64,000 nt of DNA. Source: Diaporthe sp. PMI_573. Taxonomy: Eukaryota > Ascomycota > Sordariomycetes > Diaporthales > Diaporthaceae. Below, piece after piece: positions 1 to 10,623 of the stretch. The translations under genes and the position numbers were made by a program. The stretch lies in assembly GCA_021399435.1 (NCBI GenBank), contig JAJTUP010000015.1, positions 682,001-746,000 of the forward strand, read 5' to 3'. The notes beneath the pieces were generated by a model. That model was not told the DNA's origin, did not search any database, and saw only the letters and a list, made by a program, of their open reading frames with translations. The stretch's first letter is position 1; each line of letters opens with the position of its first letter.

Positions 1-468
1 CATCTTCTCCTGAACACACCGAATGATGTTGGCCAGCGGTTGCAACACTTCAATGCCCAGCCTAATACATGCCAGTCGGCAGCCCGAGAGATTTTGCCTC
101 GATGTTGAAGTCTAAGCGAGATGTTCCCTTCCCCCTACCACAGAACAGAAGCACACGAACAGATACCCTGGACAAAATGAAATACAATCATGCGAAGGAA
201 ATACTTCCTGGGTAACATATGAGGATCCCCTGACAGCTTCGTTGCGCAATAGCGACGTCAAACAGCTACTCGGGTGTTGCAAGACATGATAACGATAATG
301 GGTGATTTCGCCTCGTACAGGCAGTTGCCGTCGCGCATACGAACAATCAGCAGAGTTGTGTCGTAGCGTATGATGATGCTGGTAGCCGTCTGAGAATAAC
401 TAGTTCCGGCAACTGGTATGATGTATTTGCCAAACATCGGAGTGGCTGAAATTTGGGGTTCAGGGGAT
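1..468. other. Gene-free left edge
   Basis: This stretch lies downstream of the first minus-strand gene. It probably holds that gene's 3' untranslated region and terminator, but I can mark no poly(A) signal. I see no convincing open frame, RNA gene or repeat in it. Confidence 0.5.
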
Positions 469-3458
469 TCAATGAGCCCAAGCCGGCGACTTCATGCCGA
501 CCATGCTGCGGATAGTGTCCGAGATGGAAATGTGGTCTGCAGGAACAGGAGGGGCATTCTCGCCACTCTTCGGAGCCATGAACGTCGAGCCGTTCGGGTT
601 GGTGTCAGCATCCTTGACAGATGAATTGCGAATGGGAGAAGTGACCGTGCCAGAGAGCGTCGGACTGAGCGAGGCTGAAGCATGGCCAGTGAAATGCGGC
701 AGATAGCCCTGAGCCGTCATTGAAGTGACAGTACTAGGAAGGACATCGCTGGCGGTAAAGCCTCTCTTCACCATGCTCTGCCAGAGCTTTGAGCTGCAAA
801 CAGATAATTGTCAGACATAAAAGTGTTACGAAGGACATGAAACGTACCTGGTGCCGTTGGATCGGGAGTCATTGAAATCGAGAGACCTCGTCTCATTTAC
901 ACTGGCTTCGGAGATAGACTCGCGGGAAACATCCGTGTCTTGCAACTTCTTGGATTCCTCCAGGGCCTTCTTGAACTCTTCCGCATGGTCGCCAGTCTGG
1001 CTGCTGAATGACTGGGCAGACTTCACTGAGGAAGCTTTGCTGCTGACAAAGGCTCCTTCGCCCTTCGGGGGGGTATCATTGGGAGCCACTGCACGGAATG
1101 GGTCAACCTCTCTGCCGTCGGGTGCAGCAAAGCCGTAATCAACTCCACGCTCGCCAACTGGGGCCCGGCCGCGCCCGACAGTGGGCGATTTGTTCGGAGT
1201 GATGTGCTTGGCTGGAGAGGGTGGGTAGAAGTTTCTGCCATCATACTTGGGCAGTCCTTGGCTGACAGACCGAGAAGCCTTTCCAAAGTAGAGGTGGCGA
1301 GCTTGAAGCTCCTCGTCCGTCAACTTGCGGCTGTACTCGTACTCAAAGCGATGACCGGCGTAGGGGTTGACACCTCGTGGCAGTGTGCCTACCAAGTAGG
1401 GAACGCCGAGGCCGTCATGCCCACGTGGAGACTCACCACGAGAAGGCTGGCTGGAAGTTCCATTGACATCGTGCGGCACACCCCAAGCCTTAGAGCCTGC
1501 AGCAATGAGTTTCTTCTCAGCTGCCTCAAGCTGCTCCTGCGTGATGCCGCCTTCGGCTTTGGCTGCTTTCCAGGCCTGTTCGTTGCCGCTGGGTACAGGG
1601 CAAGACAAAGTTGAGACTGAGCGCGGTTGGAATACGGGCGCACGAGCAGCTCCGCTGGGAAGGCCGGACTTCTTGCCAGCTTGCATGGAAGCGAGGAGAC
1701 GGTCCTGAGCAGAGTCTTCCAGGCTGTACGATGCGGTGCTGCTCTTGTTTGAGTTGATGCCGACCGAATCACGAGACCGATCCTTCTTTCTCAGCTTTGG
1801 CTGGGAGTGAGAATTGTTTGTCATCGTAGTCGCCTTGCTCTCTTTGCTCTCCTTGCTCTCCTTGCTTTCCTCTGACTGAGACTGCGTCTTGGATGAAGGC
1901 ACCGAGCTGCGGCCACTTGATGAGGCCGCCTCGTCCTTGTCCTTGTCAGTCTTGGGGTAGTGCTTTTCTTCAAATCCCGTCTGGGCCTGGAAGACCTTCT
2001 CGAATCGTTCAATGTCGTGGTTGAGCATCTCAATCTTGCGCTCCATGTCCTTTTCGTCGATCTGGTGCTTGTTGTACTGCAGCTGATCCTCATGGTACTT
2101 GAGGCTGGCCCGGAGGCCGTCAATTTGCTTCCTGGTGATCTGACTCGGGCGAATGGAAGAAATCGGCGGCTTTGGTGGAGGCTGAGGAGTGGATTGGCGG
2201 GAGGACGACGGAGCAGCAGCAGTAGTCATGATGGAAGCACCTGCGGATTGCTGATAAGCCGCGGGACCCATCGACCCAATCGATGGCACCGATCCCATAG
2301 GACTCATCATCGGGGGCATGGGCATCTGAGGCGGCATCATCATGGGCGGCCCGGGCATATGGCCAGCATACCCTGGAGGCGGCATCCCGAGGAAGCCGGG
2401 GTAGGGAGCTGGGAACATTGGGAACATCCACTGCTGGCCGTTGTACATGAAAGGCTTGGTGTGGTCGAACTGCTCCGGGGGCGACAAATTGATGCCAGGC
2501 TTGCCAGACTGAAGTTCAGAAGTGGCCTTGTGCTCCTCAGCCTTCTTGCTTTGATTCTCCTTGCGGGCAGCCTCTTCAGCGCTGTTGACAGAAGGTGCAG
2601 TAGGCACTGGCATCGGGAAGGGGAAGCCTGGGGGCATCATAGGCATTGGCATGCCAGTCATAGGATGCATAGGTGGCATTCCGGGATAGCCGGGATAGAA
2701 GAATGACATGGGCTGAGGCATCCCCATGACTGCTACAGGCTGCTTCGGCGCAGTCGTCGATGCGGGGCCAGGCTCTGGCTTCTCTTCAGTTGTGACACCC
2801 TCTGTGTCTTTGGCACGCTTCGCAGTTGGAGAGGCAGGATTGCGTGTGTTGGGGACGATACGTCCTCCAGCAGTGACACGAACGTGAGTGGGAGACACAA
2901 CTGCCTTGTAGAAACGTTGGAAACCCTCGCTATGCTGGGCAGTCAGACCTGTGGGAGCTGGCAGAGGCTCATTGACCAAGACCTCCGAGCCGCTTCGACC
3001 ACGATACTTCCACTCCATGGGCGGGGCGGGGTCGGGTGCATGAGCGACAGCGGAAGCGACAGACTGGTCAGGGAGGGCAGGAACGGGGTTAGAGGGAGGC
3101 TCCTTGGTGTTGTCAGCGGAGTTGACGGGCGCAGAGTCCTGTTTTGACGGCCCGACGGCTCATGTTTCCCTTGAAGATGACTTCCTCAGAGGCAGTGGAG
3201 GAGTCGTCCATGGTCTTCTTTTTATCGCGCTTCAGCGAGTTTGAGTTGTAGCTGCGAGAGCTGACGGAATTGACACGAGACTTGTTGCGAACCATCTCAG
3301 CTGCAGGCAGAAGGTCAGTTGAGGACCAAAAAGGACTGAAGTAAGAAGGGACAGAACGTACCAAAATCGTTGGCCTGGGAAATGCCTGGGAGCATCTCTG
3401 TCGAAGCAGAAGTTCTGAGGTTGAGCAACTCCTCAATGCTGTACACCCTGGATTTCAT
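469..3458 (-). CDS. Conserved fungal protein of unknown function, Pro/Met-rich, with apparent frameshift
   Basis: Exons (minus strand) are 3458..3362, 3300..848 and 793..469. Both introns are short GT-AG introns with GTACGT donors (3361..3301 and 847..794) and keep the frame at the 3' junction. The second exon changes frame at an A4 run (T4 on the plus strand, 3142-3145): reading through one fewer A joins the N-terminal part to the long downstream frame and gives about 957 residues. Without that correction the first frame stops soon after, and the main frame would start at ATG 3018 (730 codons to its own stop). Visible features: a conserved-looking N-terminus, a Pro/Met/Gly-rich tract (about 2280-2710), a predicted coiled coil (about 1960-2130), four ESK repeats (about 1830-1870) and Ser-rich ends. 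I do not recognise a family. An RNA- or condensate-related scaffold is only a guess from composition. Confidence 0.75.
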
Positions 3459-5009
3459 CTTGAAGTCGATGAATGCGAAGATGACGTGGGTCCGATGTGT
3501 CAGAGGACAATGCCAACGGAACTGTGTGGCATGTGAAGACTTTCTGGAAGTTCCTTTGGACGCGCAGACAAGGTTGAGAAAGGCGAGAATTGCTGGCAGC
3601 GCGATTGGATCCTGCTGACAGTTGTGGCTGCGAGCGCCTGTCAGTTTCTGGTCCTCAAGTTGGCAGCGGATGAAGTGTGACGTTGGGACGAATTGGGGCA
3701 GTCTGCTGTCTGTGATGTCGAGTGGACAAGTGGGGAGGTCCGCAAGAAACTTGGGTGAGAAGACGTCAATGCGATTGCATCGTGTGGTGCTTCCCAGTAG
3801 ATACTTGATCTTGAGCAGGGTGGAAGCGGTCATGGGAACATCCTCTGTTTGCAGCTCCCAGAGCTCTTTGAGGAGTTTCCTCACTTTCTTGCGGGTGTTG
3901 GAAGTGGGCATCTCCAGTGATAAAGATACACAGAATGGCCACGAAACAGTTGAAATGAGGAGGAAAGCAGTTGGGAGACAACTGAAAGGAAGTGAAGAGT
4001 GGCAGAATCAAAGCTTGAATACAAGATGCGGTGATGTTGAGGTAAAGGATGCCCTACCTATGAAGTCGCAAGGTTGGTGATTGGCAAGACCGTGGCGAGA
4101 TGGGAAAATGCCTTGTGAGATGGGACGAGGTGGTGGGGTCAGGCGAAGAGTTCCCTTTCAAGCCGCAATGGACCAGCAGTGTTGTCCTCACCAGCCTTTC
4201 GGCCCTGGGGTCTCCCAAGGTTAGTGCTTGCTGTGGGAGGCGGGAAAGTAGAGGAACGTCGAGGGATGTGACGTCTTGGATGAGTGGACTGGAAGCAAAG
4301 AGCGAACAGTATCAATAAACAGTGGTCGCCGGGAACAGACACGATCAAAAAACGAGTGGAAGGTTGGTGAGGATTGTGATGTGTTCTGGGAGGGGAGGGT
4401 GCAAGGTTTGAAGCTGTCAACAAGGACTCGAAGCCCGTAACCTGAACTTGGCTTTTGTCGCTTTCATAGAGAGAGAGACACGGCAAGGCAAGAGCTTCTC
4501 AAGTGTTTCTTCTCGGGCAGGCAAGAAGGGCATTCTCCTTGGACCACGGCTGGGGGCTCCTTCCAGTGTCAGGAACAGGTGTCACTAGTGTCCATGAACA
4601 GAAAACATTCCTTCCTTCCTGACAGCCCGACCTTACTTCACTCCACTCCACTTCACTTCACTATTGGGAGCCCGCCTTCATGGAATTCCGCTCTCTGACA
4701 GCCTCGGAAACACAGAAGTGACAGGCCAATTCCTCTCCGCTATGACCAGCATGCCGTGTCTCCGCCAGAGCATCATTGCCACACATAGCAACTTTGTGCA
4801 ACCTCCCATCTCTCGATATCCTGAACCTGATCTTCTGTAGATGTGTCTTGTTCTGGGATTTTACATGGGAGCGTAGGCGCCACCCACCTCGCTTCATGTA
4901 CAGTATTCAGAAAACTGGGGGGAAAGCCTCCCGTCAACCACCAAGTATTGACGTTTACATGCTGGCCCAATGGCAATCTGCTCATCAGTGAAGAACCTCG
5001 GTCCACAGC
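3459..5009. other. Intergenic region upstream of the 469-3458 gene
   Basis: About 1.55 kb between the start of the unknown gene and the stop of Arp10, both on the minus strand. It must carry the promoter and leader of the unknown gene and the 3' end of Arp10. The reading frame of the proposed ATG at 3458 stays open upstream to about 3911 without a stop, so a longer N-terminus cannot be excluded, but that extension has no family resemblance I recognise. No repeat or RNA gene seen. Confidence 0.4.
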
Positions 5010-6819
5010 TCAAAGATATCCCCATACTCCCAGCGTCCAGTTTGCATTGGTGTTGCGCATCAGACCACCGGCGCCCATGCTCTGGCGCTGGGCAACCTTG
5101 TGGTCCACTTCCGTTGGTCGCGATGCCCCCGTGATCCCTTGCTCCCTCCAGGTCTCCCGTTCCACCGTTGCCAGGGAAGGTATCTTGAGCAGGTTCAGCA
5201 GGCTCGCTCCGCCCCACGCCCCTAGGGACTCGACTGCCCGCAACTGCCCTTGCAGCCTTGGCTTCTCTTGGTGCCTCCCTTTCCCCAGCTGGTCATCAAT
5301 CGGGTCCAGCTCCGGCTCCCTCTCCTGTTTGGGCGCGTCAACCCACATGCCATCGACCTCGTGGCCACCTCCACCTCCGGTGTCGCCGGTGCCCTCGGCG
5401 TCCGTAGGCCCACCATCACCCGCCTGTTTGCTCCCCCGCCGAAGCTTCGGGTTGGTCTTGTAGGCCTCAACCCCCTTGCCACGTACAGGATCCCACCCGT
5501 GTCTCTCAATGAGGGAGTTTACTTCGTCAAAGATCCGCCCGCGGAGGCCCAGGACGCTTGAGCAGCCGCCGGTGAAAATGATCCGGGCCATGCACAGGGC
5601 CCGGACGTCCATGGGGAGCTTCAGAAGGCCGCGGTAGATGAGAAGGGGAATGGGTAGCTCCTCATCATCGAAGGCATGCTGAGGCTGCTCAGGAGCGAAG
5701 AACGTGTCCTCAGACGGGGCGGCGAGCTGGTCGTAGGTCATGTCGAGTTTCTTTGGTGGGCTCGTCGATTTCAACCAGATCGAAGTACTTGGCGGGCTAC
5801 CAGAGCTTACTGGGTTGCTTGATTCAGATTCGTCCTGTTCGGTGACCGTAGGCAAGCCTTCCTGCGGCGGTTGACTCCTTGACAACGGGCCACGGGGATT
5901 CTTGCACCATGCCAGCCGGTTGACGATCTCTTCGCACTCCTCGAAGGACACGACATGCTCGGCTTTCTTTTCAGCACCATCCTCCTCCGGAGGCGGTGCT
6001 TTCCCGAGGAGGGTTGCCAGCAACTTGTGTGTGTTGTCCACCAATAGCTTGCCAGCGCGGACACTGCGGCTGCTCTGCACTTCTCTGTACTCGTAGACGC
6101 CGGTCACGACCGTCTCAGACCAGCCCATATCAACAACCAGCGCCGAGCGCACACCAGCGGAAATGGCACAAGCGACAGGTGAGGACAGAAGCGAGATGGC
6201 GGGAGCATGGAACCTGTTGAACAGTGTGTCCAGCGCTGTGGCCAGCAGCGGCAAGGGCACGCCGGATGGCAGGACAGCGACCATCCTCCGTGGCCGAGAG
6301 TCAATTAGAAGATATCTACGTAGACCAAGAAATTAGCCATGGCGACCCGAGCACAAAGGGACATGCGTGGGACGTGTGGCCGCACTTGTTGAAAGCCTCC
6401 CTCAGCCCCCTCTCCATTCGGTCCCCGACCAGGCCCAGATCCAAGCCCCTGACATCGTTCCTCCACAGCTCGTACTCCTCCGCCCACTTCGGTCCTCTCG
6501 CCCAGTCGTCCACGTAGCCGACCTCCCACGCGCGCAGGTCCCCGACGCGCCGCGTCTGCGCCGGGCTGAAGGACACGAGCGCCTTGGGCACCGCGTCGCC
6601 CGCGAAGCCGGCGCGCAGCCTGCGGGAGCCGAACTCTATGATCAGGACATCGTCCTCGGCGCGGAGGGAGGACGGCGAGTTGAACTGGGACGGGATCGAC
6701 GGGGTCGAGCGGGTGGGCGTGCGCGGGTTGGCCGACGACGACTCGCCAGAGGGCGCTGCACCGCCGCGGATGCTAGACACGGCTCGGTGCGGGAGACTGG
6801 CTCCGCCCGGGGCGGCCAT
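5010..6819 (-). CDS. arp10: Actin-related protein Arp10 (RO7-type dynactin subunit)
   Basis: Exons 6819..6386 and 6315..5010 (minus) give 579 residues. The 70-nt intron (donor GTGCGG, acceptor TACGTAG) restores a smooth frame ending in a conserved-looking YLLIDSR segment. The N-terminus has the actin-fold opening IIEFGSRRLRAGFAGDA, and a later segment, SALVVDMGWSETVVTGVYE, matches the second phosphate-binding region. Residues after about 290 include acidic, low-complexity insertions, as is usual for the divergent pointed-end Arp. In the family (Neurospora RO7, yeast Arp10) the protein caps the pointed end of the dynactin Arp1 filament and supports dynein-driven nuclear and vesicle movement in hyphae. 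It is transcribed divergently from the GEN1-like gene. The ATG at 6819 is the first in frame that leaves a reasonable N-terminus. The family is clear; the exact orthology is slightly less so. Confidence 0.82.
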
Positions 6820-7190
6820 GACGACGGGATGGTTTTTGGACGGGAGATAACCTGGACGTGAGGCTGCGAAGGCACAACGGTCGTCGCGTCGGCAGTCATT
6901 AAAGTGGTCGCGGCTCGTGGGCTGCAGCCGCACGTCGTTTGCCGTCTCTGTGGTAACATGCACAACCCCTGTCAGTCGAGCCAAAAGAGGTAAAACGTCA
7001 ACACAAGTCCTCTTACCAAGGCCCCCTGGGCATTTCACCAGTCTGGAATAGTGACGGCGACGGCGACGGCGACGGCGACGGCACTTCGAGCCCAGTCTGG
7101 CATTCGTGCAACCGAATTCCTTCACAGCTCGCTCGAGATCGCCATGGCTTGATTTTGATTTGAACTTGCTACCGCGGCATTGCATCCAAT
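6820..7190. promoter_or_regulatory. Shared divergent promoter of arp10 and the GEN1-like gene
   Basis: Only 371 bp separate the two start codons (6819 minus, 7191 plus), so both promoters and 5' leaders must lie here. The segment is GC-rich and contains a five-unit GACGGC repeat close to the GEN1-like side. No TATA box is evident. That this is one bidirectional promoter is an inference from geometry. Confidence 0.55.
7053..7082. repeat. Hexanucleotide repeat (GACGGC)5
   Basis: Five perfect copies of GACGGC in tandem, about 110 bp upstream of the GEN1-like start codon and inside the divergent promoter. It could vary in length between strains and change promoter spacing; it is non-coding in the gene models given here. 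Confidence 0.9.
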
Positions 7191-9921
7191 ATGGGTATCA
7201 AAGGGTTTGTTGACAGTCCTCACACTGGCCCCGCTCCTGCAGGCTGTATCGTGCACGCCGTCGCTAACCAGGGCCACACACAGCATTTACAAGGAGATTG
7301 GCGCGGGAAAGCGGGCATCGCTGTGCAAGCTCGCGATTGATCACCTCGAGCGGACCGGGCGACCACTCCGCATCGCTATTGACTTTGCGATATGGTCATT
7401 CCAAGCCCAGGCCGCGCGAGGCGGGGCGAATCCGGCCGTACGCACGCTCTTCTACCGCCTGGTCCGCCTGCTCTCTCTCTCAATTGTCCCGGTCCTGGTC
7501 TTTGATGGGCCCAACAAGCCCAAGTTCAAACGCAACAAGCGCTCTCGCGGGCCCGGTGACAGCGTGTCCGTCGCAATGGCCAAGCGCTTGGTGAAGCTTT
7601 TTGGATTCCACATCCACGACGCCCCTGGCGAGGCCGAGGCAGAGTGTGCCCTTCTGCAGCAGCAAGGTGTCGTGGATGCAGTCCTATCCGAGGATGTCGA
7701 CACCATCATGTTCGGCTGCACACTCACCCTGCGGAACTGGTCCTCAGAGGGCACGCGGGCTGCAAGGACACCCACACACGTTTCTGTCTATGATGCCCGT
7801 GAGTTGAGGCAGGGTGAAACCGGTCTCGACAGGGAGGGAATGGTGCTTGTTGCGTTGATGAGTGGGGGTGATTACATCCCTGAGGGAGTACCAGGCTGCG
7901 GCGTCAAGGTTGCGTGCGAGGCGGCCAAAGCTGGGTTTGGCAGAAGGCTGTGCCGGATCAAGAGGTCCGGCCAGGACGCCCTGAGGGACTGGAAAGAAGA
8001 TTTGATGAGGGAGCTGCGGACCAATGAAAGCAAATTCTTCCGCACTAAGCACAAGGCCTTGACGATACCGGACGATTTCCCGAGCATGGAGGTATTGAGA
8101 TATTATACCCATCCGGTGGTCTCAGAGCCCGAGACGGTCGAAGGATTGAAGGGAGAACTCCCATCGAGGAAGGAAATTGATATTGATGGCCTCCGAGCCT
8201 TCACGGCCGAGACATTCGATTGGGTCTACAAGATCGGGGCAGTCAAGTTTATTCGAGTCCTTGCGCCAGGCTTGTTAAACCAGGCCTTGATTGACCTCAG
8301 CAACAAACAGCTGGAATCCGACGACCCAGACGTCCGTGAGCGCGTGGAGGCAGAGGTGGTCAAATCGATCAACACACGACGGCACCATTTCAGTACGGAT
8401 GGAACGCCGGAGCTGCGAATCTGCTACATTCCAAACGACGTCGTTGGCGTAGACCTGGAAGTCGAGGAGGACGAGGTGACGTCCACATACGGGAGGTCAG
8501 GCCTGGCACTCAACAGCGACGGCGAGGGGGACGAGCAGATCGGGGATGCGGAAGCCGGACCAAAGAAGGTTTTCGATCCACTCCAACCTGACCTCGCCTG
8601 GGTCCCCGAGACGGTGGCGAGACTAGGTGTGCCGCTTGCAGTTGAAGACTGGGAAGCGAAGCAAAGAGCGAAACAGCTGTCGAAAGAGACCAGGAAGGCA
8701 CCAGCCAAAGGGTCTCGGAAGAAAGCATCTGATATGCCAGCGGGGGCTCTTGATCAGTACGTCAAGAGCACGAAGCTCATCACAAAGTCACAAAGGCAAC
8801 CTGAGTTGCCGTCGGTACTGTTGTCATCTTTCCCTCCGCCACAGTTGACACAACCCCTCGCGTGTTCAACAAGCTCTATTGCAAGGACTGTGGAGCAAAG
8901 AGAGCCTACACACAGTCGAGCGTTGAAAGACAAGCAACCCAGATCATCCGAGACCAACAAATCGAAAGAGAAGACAGCAGAGCTGTCATTAACCACCAAT
9001 CCCTGGACCATTGCAAGCTCACAAGCAACATCGAAGGCCTCCAGGACAAGGACGACAGTATCAGAGGCCATAATCATCTCATCCAGCCCCGTAGAAACAG
9101 GACATTCGACAATCATCACCTCCAAAACATCTCGCCAAACGACCGACAATGCCATACCTCCAATCTCCCCAAGCTCATCCACCCTGGAGAATTCCCATAA
9201 TGTCCAGCGGCACGGTGATCTCTCCGATTTCGACTGCAGTATTGCGACAGACATGGGAGCAGCCGAAGCAAGTCCAAACACACGGAAGCATAACTTCCCA
9301 TCAGACGGTGCACCTAGGAATTCAGCTGCTAGGCGCACGCAAACAAGCACTGCCGGAGTGAAGCCCAGGTCAGAGGCACCCCCGAGGCGAACTGGTCGCC
9401 CAACCCGAGCTCATCCTACCGCGGCCCAGCCCTCGATCAAGAGTTTCGGAAGGCTGTCCGAGACACTGGGCAGGAGCAACATCATGCTCACCACAAAACC
9501 GCCGCTGCCGGTCTCAGACTCGGACGAAGAGTTCGAAGAGCTGCAAGCCATTTGCGCAAGGAGAAAGGCCGCGGCAGCGGTCAAGGGCGGCTCCCATCGC
9601 CCGAGTGGTAGCTCCATCACGCCTGACTTGAAGTCGCACAACAGCAGCACAACCCCACCTGCACATCCAAGAAGCGGCAGTGGTGCCGATGCTGCAAAAA
9701 TGCTGTCATCGTCACCAGCAATGACCAAGGTCTACATGCCCCGGACGAGCGACGCGGGGCTCGGCTACTTCACAGAGGTGGAGGTCACGCGGGAGGAGGC
9801 CGACCGCATGGTCCGCGAGGACGCGCTCGCCGCCCCACCCGGCCGGCCCAGGAGGCCCGGTGGCTTCCGGGCGTGGAGGCAGAGCGAGGTTCCTATCTTG
9901 GATTTGACCAGGGAGGATTAG
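7191..9921 (+). CDS. GEN1/Yen1-type Holliday junction resolvase (XPG/Rad2 nuclease family)
   Basis: Exons 7191..7204 and 7284..9921 give 883 residues. The tiny first exon encodes MGIKG, the classic family start, and the intron (GTTTGT donor, CTAAC branch, CACAG acceptor) splits the last Gly codon. Visible domains: XPG-N at about residues 1-90 with an IAIDFAIW acidic site and LVFDGP; XPG-I at about 110-150 with DAPGEAEAECA and LSEDVDTIMFG; and a helix-two-turn-helix with LMSGGDYIPEGVPGCG near 195-240. The part after about residue 490 is Ser/Thr-rich and probably disordered. In the family the enzyme cuts four-way DNA junctions symmetrically late in the cell cycle. The acidic metal-binding residues appear intact. 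A different Rad2-family nuclease is possible, but the MGIKG start and the missing long XPG spacer favour GEN1/Yen1. Confidence 0.85.
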
Positions 9922-10623
9922 CCAAAATTGATTGGACATTTCCCAAGGTGCCTGCCTGACTGGATAGCGTTTTTCAAAGAGCATAGAGGCTCTCCATGAG
10001 CAGCCATGACATGAATTCGATGTGCTCACGACTGTTCTTTGCTCTTCTCACATGCATGCTATGATGAAGTGGAAACGCAAATTATGTTATGTGTGTTTTC
10101 CTCATTGACGGGTATCCTAGGTATAGTACGACGTGAAGGGTAAGCTATGTATGTGTGTGTAGGTGTGGTGAGTGATAAAAAGAGGCTCGTTACAGTAATT
10201 TGGGTCATCAATGTCCATGATATATCGTTAAACAGGAAAAGAAAAAGGGACAAGTAAGTGTCCAACCTGACCCAAAAGCAAATGATTGTGGAGAAGACGG
10301 AAGAGGAGAAGAAAGGGTCAAGTAAATGCCGCCCGAAATGCCCTCAGAGGAGAAAAACCAGACAGAATCCGACCACCGACGACGCCTGCGGACTTGATTA
10401 CCCTTGCCCTTGCCCATTGTGCCCAGCTCTTCCAAATGCATTCCTAGATGTATTGACATTTCTCCTCCTCATCGTCATGATCGGGCAGCCGCCGCATATG
10501 CATAAACCATTGTCGTCAACATTGCTCAGTCGCTTCATTTCATACGAGCGCTCTCGGCTCGCTCGTGCGCTCAAACACCTCTTTCCGTTCGCCATATCGC
10601 CCATCATTCCTTCTGTTCGCTGA
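9922..10623. other. Convergent intergenic region
   Basis: This 0.7-kb stretch lies between the stop codons of the GEN1-like gene (plus) and the BTB gene (minus), so it should carry both 3' untranslated regions. It is more A/T-rich than the flanking genes. No gene or RNA element is supported. Confidence 0.5.
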
